Source: Chionoecetes opilio (lineage: Eukaryota > Arthropoda > Malacostraca > Decapoda > Majidae). Taken from it: 64,000 bases of DNA. The position numbers and the translations under genes are program-made. Positions 45,684 through 64,000 of this stretch are shown here, in pieces. Numbering within the stretch: the first letter of the stretch is position 1; each line of letters begins with the position of its first letter. The notes below the pieces were generated by a model, which was not told where the DNA came from, did no database searches, and saw only the letters and a program-made list of their open reading frames with translations. Where the stretch lies: assembly GCA_016584305.1 (NCBI GenBank), contig JACEEZ010010096.1, positions 38,501-102,500 on the forward strand. Direction: 5' to 3'.

Positions 45684-45958
45684 AAGGCCAGGTCACACGG
45701 ATTTTTACCTGATTTAGGAATTCAAGCAAGGTTTATTTATGGTTATCTCAAGGGAAATGTGAAGAGGGAAGGACATTTTATAGATGCCAGTAGAAGCAGT
45801 ATAGCTGAGATAGAAGAATAAGATCTTAGCTACTCTGGTGGGAAGATGCTCGTAGCCAAAACGCCGTGTGACAAGTCGCGCACCTTTTGCCACCAGTACG
45901 GGCATCTTTTGGTAGCAAGATACCAAAAGATGCCGGGAAATATTGCTCGTGTGACATA
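45684..45958. mobile_element. Possible MITE with GTCACACG ends
   Basis: Starts aggccaggtcacacgg and ends gctcgtgtgacataa; inside, a hairpin atcttttggtagcaagatac-caaaagat. The ends are short, so the call is tentative. Confidence 0.4.
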
Positions 45959-46120
45959 ACTCTAAACTATTACAACCTCGTATATAACCCACAAGAAAAC
46001 CGTATCTAATCCATGTATATAATCTACAAGAAAATATAAAAAGAAGTTACATGACAATATTTGATTTAGAATTAAAAGAATGATGTGTAAGATAAGATGT
46101 GAAGATAATTTTGTACCTAA

Positions 46121-46740
46121 AGCCCCGTCCACACTACCACTCACCACCGTCGGCGCTTGCCGTCGAACAGTGTTCGTCACTCAAAAGTGGCAGTGTGGAC
46201 ACGATGCCGACGAGCAAAATGTACCGTCGCGCTGCCGCAACATTCGCAGGTTAATATTGGGCGGGCATGCGTCACTCACGGTCAGCGCCAAACACATGCT
46301 TCAAGTTATCGCAGTTTTCACTATGATATTTGCATTGCATGTACCGTAACCATCAGAACCAGAAAGTCAGCTGATTACGAGTATGTGATCAAAAATTAAA
46401 TGGGAGAAATGGTCGGGAATTGCAGCGATTGAAGACAAAAAAGTGAGAAATGTTATACACTATTCTTTTTGCTATATTTTTAGAATACACAAAAGTTTTC
46501 GTATATTTTCTTGCTGTGATATGCAGAAATGTGTCATGAGATGATAGTTGGGTCAGTTTTTCTAAACTCTTGGTTATTTCATAATCTCGAGTGAGAGTAC
46601 ACGTAGCAGAAAACATGACTCTCACTTTGAAATCAGAAGCGCGCTGGCGCGCCGCAAACCGTTCGTGTGGACACAACCCTGGCAACGGCGCTTCCCGACG
46701 GCAAGCACCGACGGTGGTGAGTGGTAGTGTGGACGGGGCT
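46121..46740. mobile_element. TAA-flanked Harbinger-like MITE, 620 bp
   Basis: Ends AGCCCCGTCCACACTACCAC and GTGGTAGTGTGGACGGGGCT are perfect inverse copies and continue into tcaccaccgtcgg. TAA on each side (46118-46120, 46741-46743) is the 3-bp duplication typical of PIF/Harbinger elements. No transposase frame. Confidence 0.78.
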
Positions 46741-46789
46741 TAAGAGTTAAAAATAAAAGAATGCCTGCGGTGGCGGTGTTACGGGAAAT

Positions 46790-47176
46790 CCCTGAGTTGC
46801 GAGATCCCTGTTCCGTTGTCCTTCTGATTATGCACGGCGGGACTTCAACACAGCAGCAGTGACCGCAAGGTTAGGAAAAGGTCAGGTTAGGTTAGTTATA
46901 CAGAAAAACAGGTAAAAGGTCAGGTTAATTTAGGTCAGGTATAGAGAAATATAGGTAAAAGCTTATTTGCCTGCCCTTTACCTAACCTAACGGCCCCTGC
47001 TGACCGTTAGGCTAAGTAAAGGTCAGGTCAGGTCAGGTTAGGTATACAGAAACAGGTAAAAGCTTATTAACCTAACCTAACCTGACCTTGACCTAACTTA
47101 ACGGTCACTGCTGCTGTGTTGACGAGGCGCCGCGCAGAAGACCAACTGAACAGGGATCTCGCATAACAGCGGGACA
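46790..47176. repeat. Imperfect inverted repeat with CCTAA/TTAGG runs
   Basis: Outer arms gcgagatccctgttc and gaacagggatctcgc, then aacacagcagcagtgaccg and cggtcactgctgctgtgtt. The loop is full of ggtcaggttaggtta and its complement, resembling arthropod telomeric TTAGG. Confidence 0.7.
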
Positions 47177-47264
47177 GTTTCGAAACAGCAAAAGCCAAAT
47201 GATTCATGTTGCTAATCATTGCTGACTAATATAATTGCATACCTTGTGTCCCAGGTGTATCTAC

Positions 47265-47335
47265 AGGAACTACCACGTGTAGGTCTCACAGCCTCTTGTA
47301 GCTTCCTTATTTTCTTTTCTTCTTATGTTATCTCG
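47265..47335 (+). mobile_element. Non-LTR tail fragment
   Basis: aggaactaccacgtgtaggt followed by cctcttgtagcttccttatt. Confidence 0.62.
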
Positions 47336-47351
47336 TTACCTTGTGTGTCCC

Positions 47352-47475
47352 GTCAGGAGTTCGAACCCGACCACCATCGCCACTGTTGCCTTCCATTCTG
47401 CCCGCGCCACTACGAGCGAGGGCCAACCATAAGGACCCTCAAGTGAATATAAACCTCCAGGCGCTATAGTTTTAA
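47352..47475 (+). mobile_element. SINE fragment (5' truncated)
   Basis: Contains gttcgaacccg and cgccactacgagcgagggcc-aaccat, matching the body of the 8.9-kb SINE. A non-LTR tail lies just upstream. Confidence 0.6.
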
Positions 47476-49007
47476 ACATCTAAAAGGTCTCAATGAACAC
47501 AAACACTTTCATAATACATCTATTATTAAAAATAATTATCACAGCAAAATTATTATGGAACAAATACAGAGGTGAGCAACAGTGCAGGCAGAACGGACAC
47601 AACCAGACACAAAACGTGGGCAAAACCTTAACTTTGGGTGACTTTCAACCTTCTCAATAATGCCAGACCAAGGAAGGAAATCAACCTAACACACAATGGC
47701 ACCAAATGAACGGCAGCACGGATAATTATGAAGCACTGACAGCATTTCATCACCACCATGGATACTATAGAGATAATAGAGGTATATATTATCTGTATAT
47801 CATCCTTGACCACCACGCAACACTCGGCACTCCTTAGATCTTTGACGCTCACCTGGTAAAGAAATCTCTTCAGTGCTAATACAAGTACCTCAAACAGTTG
47901 ACAATACAACAGGGTGTTACATAAAAAAATAATCTAGGCAGCATTTAAAGTCCTACCCAGTGTTAATTCATTTCCTGGAGGCTAAGAAACCAGGGGATAT
48001 CAGTAATTGCCACTTGAGTGATCTGAAAGTTATCAAAAGCCAGAATCCTACTTGGTTCCATTCACTGCAAGCTGTAAGTTCACTGCTGAGTCAATCTACA
48101 CGTTCAGTTCATGGAGAGAATTTTGAGTTAGCTATGCAACATTTGGTGTCGTGTGAGCATATGCTGTAATAGATTCTGGCAGTCACCAAGTAGCCATACG
48201 TCACCAGCACCCGTGAATCAATCAGCCGTGTGACCTCAGCACTCAGCACTCGTCACCAGCCCTACAAGCAGTGTGAAGGAATCTGAGGAAAATAGCAAGA
48301 CGACAAACCTGGTGAAGTAATAGAGGGAGCGAAGAAAGAGAAAAACAGAAGTGTCCAGCAGAGAAAGCTGCGTGTATATAGAAAAAAGACAATATTTGCC
48401 TGACACTAGGTGCTCAGAATGCTAAATGCTGACTATAAGTAACCCTAAATAATGGTGGATGCGAGTTGTTGTTGTACTAAATCCCTTAGCACAACTCCCG
48501 GTGCGTACACGCCAAGCACAGCTGCAGTGTCTCACAAGGATGCATGGGTGCGTGTGTGCCAAAACAAATGCCATTTTCACCACGCGGACTCACAAATCGA
48601 TAATATTCGCCGTCATATTATCTACAAGAAATAAATCCTCTTCAAATCCTATGAGTCATTTAGAATCACCCTCAAATGACAATGTATGTGGTACAGTATA
48701 TTGGAATGATGCGTGATGGATGATGAAATAGTATGATGCACAATGATTCACAGGTAGTGTTCAAGCCTGTCACACGGGACTCCTGAATGGTCTGTCACTA
48801 GGAAAGCTAAACAAAGGCATGATCAGTCTTTGGCATGATTCAAGCACAGCTGAAAGTGGTTATTCTTTGGCATGGAGAGAAGGGTCTGGGTCCTGGCTGG
48901 AGGGAGGCAGAGAAGCAGCGCGTCATGGGAGTGGACAGCGTCATGACTTCTGTACAAACATGGACTGTATAAAGTGAGGAAATATATATTTGATTATTAA
49001 TGCTGGC
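47476..49007. other. Intergenic, one protein-like stretch
   Basis: 47960-48169 (+) is an open frame with balanced composition (HFLEAKKPGDISNCHLSDLK, ENFELAMQHLVSCEHML) and an acceptor-like tctag just before. No family recognised; could be an exon, an old transposon piece or chance. Confidence 0.35.
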
Positions 49008-49215
49008 ATTCTCTCCCGACGGTGTTAAAGGATTGGAATGGACTCAGTAGACAGGTAGTTAGTGCGGAGTCATTAGGAAGCTTTAAAAGGAGGCTAGATA
49101 CTTTCATGAATGGGGATGAAAGGTGGATGTAGGTAGTGTTAAGTAACAGGAACTACCTCGTGTAGGTAGCACGGCCTCTTGTAGCTTCCTTGTTTTCTTA
49201 TGTTCTTATGTTTAT
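49008..49215 (+). mobile_element. 3' end of a non-LTR retrotransposon (longest copy)
   Basis: An open stretch reads VVSAESLGSFKRRLDTFMNG then DERWM and stop. This resembles the C-terminus of non-LTR reverse transcriptases (WNSLP..VV.A.S...FK..LD). The 3' UTR aggaactaccacgtgtag-like plus cctcttgtagcttcc and a TATGTTCT tail follow. Other copies are listed by this tail. Confidence 0.7.
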
Positions 49216-49685
49216 ATGACTTTTTCAGCGAAGCAAATATCTATTACATCATGGTGTTGAAGGAGGAGAAATGTGTCACTGTAGAATTCTTGTCATTCAT
49301 TTCCTGCTCCTATTAGTTCTGATTCTGAAGTTCCTGCAGCTAACTCATATTCATTACAAGTATTAAATTCTGCAAACTTCTCATGGGTTCAAATGGCATC
49401 TTCTTCTGCAAAGTTTTCATCCACACACACTTCATACTCGTCAGCCAAAAAATTACATTCTTGACGTCTAACATAATGACTGACTGATTTGTTTCCTTGA
49501 TAATGTAATGAGCTTTGGTTCTCAAGACATGAAGTACCCGCACAGACTACTGGCCTTGATTCTTGGGTCATGTCAGAATGCCTCTTGCCCTCATTAGTAG
49601 TCCTCTTTTTCGGCTATTCCTTCCTTCTGCCCTTCCTTCTCGTGCTCTGAGTCGCTGTTGACAGAGCTTACAGTTTCCCGCCACA
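49216..49685. other. No gene established
   Basis: A minus frame at 49389-49571 has RRQECNFLADEYEVCVDENF-like acidic sequence that may come from an old transposon. No motif is decisive. Confidence 0.3.
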
Positions 49686-49689
49686 CAGG

Positions 49690-50045
49690 TCATCAGCAGC
49701 AGGTGAAAACAAGGCACCCTCAAGACCCACAGTCAAGATCTACACTCAAGACCTACACTCAAGGGCCACTCTCAAGGGCCACACTAGAGATCCACACTCA
49801 AGGGCCACACTCAAGACCCACTCTCAAGGGCCGCACCAAGACCCACTCTCAAGGGCCGCACTCAAGACTTACACTCAAGACCCACTCTCAAGGGCCGCAC
49901 TCAAGACCCACTCTCAAGGGCTGCACTCAAGACTTACACTCAAGACCTACACTCAAGACCCACTCTCAAGGGCAGCACTCAAGACTTCCACTCAAGGGCC
50001 AAACTCTAGGGCCGCACTCAAGACCCACACTCAAGGGCCACTCAT
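49690..50045. repeat. ACTCAAGAC-type tandem repeat
   Basis: Built from cactcaagacccac, tctcaagggccgca and cactcaagacttaca units, about 14-15 bp each. Confidence 0.88.
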
Positions 50046-50425
50046 GTCACCTCACCCAGTGGATCAAAACTCACGAGATCATGAACTCAGTGAGAAAGTG
50101 ACTGCAAATATATGGTTCTCATCTCTACATCATGTCACTGTTTTCTCGCCTCATTTCTTTATCCTACCTTCAAACTCCCATTCTAGTACCCAACTCCTAA
50201 ACCTGACTCCTATTCCATGTTCCTTTGCGTTCATTCATCTTCAACATAACGTGCGCAAGTCCACACCAGCTTTCATTGATCCACATAATTGTCTATTTAC
50301 CTTGTCTGCTTTTACTCCTCTTAGATGTTCAAGTCTCAGTCTCCTCTTCTTTAGGAAAACTCCATTGTTTTCATGTATCTAAACAACACCTTCAAATTGT
50401 TCTACTTGGTAAGCTCTTAGTTATA

Positions 50426-50486
50426 CAGGACTACCACGTGTAGGTCTCGCAGCCTCTTGTAGCTTCCTTATATTCTTATGTTCTCT
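50426..50486 (+). mobile_element. Non-LTR tail fragment
   Basis: aggactaccacgtgtaggtc with the usual end. About 200 bp downstream of the MGAT4 stop. Confidence 0.62.
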
Positions 50487-50607
50487 TACTTATACCCATC
50501 TTTTGTACGGCACTTGTTTCTGTTATTGTTCCTCTGCATCTCAATACACTATTTAGGCCACTCCTCTAAATGTATCCTTTCCATTGGTATGAATGTTTGG
50601 TGTTTAT

Positions 50608-50671
50608 AGGAACTACCACGTGTAGGTCTCGCGGCCTCTTGTAGCTTCCTTATTTTCTTATGTTCTTTATT
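50608..50671 (+). mobile_element. Non-LTR tail fragment at the MGAT4 3' end
   Basis: Full tail in antisense to MGAT4, ending 13 bp from its stop codon. On the minus strand its end supplies an AATAAA, so it may provide the poly(A) signal (inference). Confidence 0.62.
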
Positions 50672-50683
50672 TTTATGTTGGTG

Positions 50684-61122
<10,439 letters not shown>

Positions 61123-62135
61123 CGTCACCACCGCCGCTGCCACCAATGTATAGGCGTTACCAAGGGGTAGGACTGCTGCGGCGCCTCCTGGTGGGGTGGA
61201 CGGAGGGTAGACGAGTTAGGTGACCGAGCGATGTTTGTGGTGGTGGGTGGTGGTACTGGTGGTGGAGGGGATGATAAGGTGGGTGGATGGAGTGGATGGT
61301 TAGGTGATCGAGCGATGTGATGGTGATTGGTGGTGGGTGGTGGTGAGTGGTAGTGAGGGTGGAGAGGTGGGTGGTTAGGTGACAAGGGTGATGGTAGTAC
61401 TGCTGTGGCGCCTCCTGGTGGGGTGGACGGAGGGTGGGGAGTGGGTTAGTGGGGTTAGGTGACCGAGAGATGTGTGTGGTGATGAGTGGTGGTGGTGGTG
61501 GTTGTGAGGGTGGTAAGGTGATAAGGGTGATGGTAGTTCTTGTGCGGCGCCTCCTGATGGGGTACACTCTTAGAAAAAAAGGGTAGGAAAAGGGTAGAAA
61601 AAGGGTGTTTATAGTGATGAAATACTGCTACCCTTACAAATATACCCTTTTGCAACCCTAAATATACCCTTTTCAAACCCCAAATGTACCCTTTCTCAAC
61701 CCTCTCGTCTAAAAAGGGTAGATAAAGGGTAGATGAAGGGTATAATCGGCAGCATCTAACCTCCAGCCTGGACATAGGGTATAAAAAGGGTAGTGATGGT
61801 GCGATGTAACAATTCTACCCTTAATATACCCTTTATTTCTGAGAGTGTAGACGGAGGGTACGGAGGGTTAGGTGACCGAGAGATGTGCGTGGTGGTAGTG
61901 GTGGGTGGTAGTGGTGGTAGTAGTAGTGAGTGGTGATGTGTGGTAGTGAGTGGTGTGGTGAGTGGTGGCAGTGGTGGGTGGTAGTGGTGGTAGTAGTGGT
62001 GGTGGCGATGGTTATGTGTGGTGGTGAGTGGTGGTAGTAGTGGTGGTGGCGATGGTGATGTGTGATGGTGAGTGGTGGTGGTGAATGGTGGTGATGGTGG
62101 TGGAGGGGGTGATAAGATGTACAGTAATGATAGTG
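61123..62135. repeat. GGT-rich repeats upstream of MGAT4 (probable promoter)
   Basis: Four units begin gcggcgcctcctggtgggg followed by tggacggagggt and aggtgaccgagcgatgt, then gtggtggtg runs. 61860-62100 is nearly all GTGGTAGT. Being directly upstream of the start codon, this should hold the promoter and leader; no core element recognised. Confidence 0.8.
61565..61847. mobile_element. TA-flanked MITE with CACTCTTAG ends, copy 2
   Basis: Same ends and TA sites as the copy at 56.8 kb. It interrupts a GGT-rich repeat unit about 450 bp upstream of the MGAT4 start codon. Confidence 0.8.
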
Positions 62136-62177
62136 TTTATTGGTGTAGTCTATTAGATATAAAGTTGCAGTTAGTCA

Positions 62178-62235
62178 TCTCTCTCTCTCTCTCTCTTCTC
62201 TCTCCTCTCTCTCTCTCTCTTGTACGAAAGGAGTA

Positions 62236-62268
<33 letters not shown>

Positions 62269-62276
62269 TGTTGTGT

Positions 62277-62347
<71 letters not shown>
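62178..62347. repeat. (CT)n and (GT)n microsatellites
   Basis: CT at 62178-62221 and GT at 62237-62347. Confidence 0.94.
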
Positions 62348-62351
<4 letters not shown>

Positions 62352-62638
62352 CCGTGATAGATAATGAAATCTAAAAAAAAAACCATTGCCTACTGATATA
62401 ATTGTGCTACACTAAACCCTCGTCCCACAAGTCAAGTTATTATGCTCTATATTATGTCCCCCTCCCCTGTCTATATTGGGTGTTATCTGTAGAGTAGTGG
62501 GTCATGGGTAGAGCTGGTCATTGTACTCAAATAGTGTTAGGTAGAGTCATGTGATGTCAATGCATAACAAAAACAATCTATATTATGATGGAAGTATTAT
62601 TATTTGTCAGGAAAGAGTAGAAGTTTGGGCTGTGTGAG

Positions 62639-62641
<3 letters not shown>

Positions 62642-62717
<76 letters not shown>

Positions 62718-62843
62718 TAACCAGAGAACCAAAGGGGCGTGTTCCCTATAAATCTACGTACTAATGAAATTCTTGCACCTGACTGTCACTGAAGTATTTT
62801 GTGTAGCGTTCATGACTCTCTCTCTCTCTCTCTCTCTCTCGCT

Positions 62844-62900
<57 letters not shown>
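62642..62900. repeat. (GA)n then (CT)n with a short spacer
   Basis: GA at 62642-62710 and CT at 62815-62892 face each other and could pair, with a ~105-bp loop. Confidence 0.92.
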
Positions 62901-62908
<8 letters not shown>

Positions 62909-62984
62909 GCAAAGTACCAGTGTGAATGTTTTGAAGGACTCGTCATTATTCATCAGATCAATGTTTAGCATGTTTAGATAAGCT

Positions 62985-63260
62985 AACAAGTATATCTGGT
63001 TATTAGTTATCTTTATTTATATTTTTCTATGTGTCACTTAGTTATGGCAGTTGACAATTGGATTCGCCTAGCTTTTAGTTGACGTAGTACTTATCTGTAG
63101 GTTTCTATTAGTAGCGTTGAAAATGTCCTGCCAAATGTATTGTATCTTATAGCAGCCGTGCAAAGTCTGAGCAATAGTAAATTCTATTCTATTCTATTCT
63201 ATTCACACACTACTAGGTAAATAAGGTTACTAATAAGGTAAGGTAAATACAACTAGGTAA
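62985..63260. other. No gene; short (TTCTA)n run
   Basis: 63182-63203 is ttctattctattctattcta-like; the sequence before it (cagccgtgcaaagtctgagc) looks like a retroposon end. Confidence 0.4.
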
Positions 63261-63289
63261 AATACACACATATTATTTCTTTCGTATAT

Positions 63290-63377
63290 GAGAGAGATAT
63301 ATACACACTCTCTCTCTCTCTCTCTCTCTCTAACACTAGAAAAAAACAGCGACACTTTCCATATATCACTCTAACAG

Positions 63378-63471
<94 letters not shown>

Positions 63472-63530
63472 AACACTAGAAAAAACCAGCGACACTTTCC
63501 ATATATCACTCTAACAGGAAACACAAATAA
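63290..63530. repeat. Duplicated (CT)n plus 52-bp block
   Basis: taacactagaaaaaaacagc through ctctaacaggaaac occurs at 63331-63382 and 63470-63522, each after a CT run. Confidence 0.9.
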
Positions 63531-63781
63531 AACCATTGAGTAGAATAATGAACCTAACAGAGACATAGATGGAAAAAACATAACGCACGCATAAACAAGC
63601 GCGTAATAGTGTTGTGACGCAATGTTATGACAGAGTTGGATTTTGTTTTTATGGATTTGTTGTGAGCGAATCATAACTCTGTGAATAATAGTATGTATGT
63701 GATGAGAGCAAAACAACCCCCGATGAATTACAACCAATAGTGAAGATGAATAATAACAAACAAATAAGCTATCATACCATA

Positions 63782-63784
<3 letters not shown>

Positions 63785-63826
<42 letters not shown>

Positions 63827-64000
63827 ACCTTTATCCTTATAGGTTTTACAGTCAGGAGCTTCAGCTGGACTACTGAGAACTATCTTTGACTTTAGGAATG
63901 TGTAGATTATTCCTGGTAGCTTAACAGACATACAGGGGTTACTATTCTAATTTTATATTTCTCTATTTCACTATAGATTACACTATTCTCTCTCTCTCTC
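63785..64000. repeat. (CT)n runs at the window end
   Basis: 63785-63825 and 63986-64000, with unique sequence between them. Confidence 0.9.

Noticed and set aside
45484..45684. Small basic protein on the plus strand
   Set aside because: Low-complexity Lys/Arg composition, no homology recognised and no splice or promoter signal.

Overview
The window looks like nuclear DNA of an arthropod, most probably a decapod crustacean such as a crab. This is inferred from split genes with arthropod-like proteins, very dense AG/CT, AC, TAG and GAA microsatellites, many minisatellites, tRNA-derived SINEs, non-LTR retrotransposon tails and many short inverted-repeat elements. No bacterial genes, CRISPR arrays, rRNA genes or intact tRNA genes were seen.

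Three genes can be read exon by exon, all on the minus strand. (1) 19.9-5.3 kb: a nuclear transport factor 2 (NTF2) gene with three constant exons and two alternative last exons that each encode a complete NTF2 C-terminus. (2) 44.7-37.8 kb: a four-exon gene for GID4, the substrate receptor of the GID/CTLH ubiquitin ligase (206 residues). (3) 61.1-50.7 kb: an eight-exon gene for a GnT-IV (MGAT4, family GT54) N-glycan branching enzyme. It has a membrane anchor, an EDD motif and a C-terminal domain, about 541 residues, once two single-base indels that look like assembly errors are allowed for. All internal splice phases agree. The three proteins act in separate processes (nuclear import of Ran, protein degradation, Golgi glycosylation) and nothing suggests a shared pathway.

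The rest is repeats. NTF2 intron 1 carries an internally deleted Ty3/gypsy-type LTR retrotransposon on the plus strand (17154-19527) with LTRs, primer site, polypurine tract, a gag start and a broken integrase. Ten copies of a ~210-bp TTAA-flanked piggyBac-like MITE are spread over 11.9-56.2 kb, all in one orientation. Other families include TA-flanked elements, fold-back MITEs, a TAA-flanked Harbinger-like MITE and two non-LTR tails. One TA-flanked element sits inside another MITE, giving a dated nested insertion.

The most unusual structure is the link between tandem arrays and splice sites. A 2.4-kb array in MGAT4 intron 1 repeats the exon 1 donor, a 1.2-kb array repeats the exon 6 acceptor, and a 12-copy array starts in the NTF2 exon 3 acceptor. 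MGAT4 exon 2 lies between two inverted arms that could pair in the pre-mRNA. The first ~1.6 kb looks like poorly corrected long-read sequence, so single-base indels anywhere in the window should be read cautiously.
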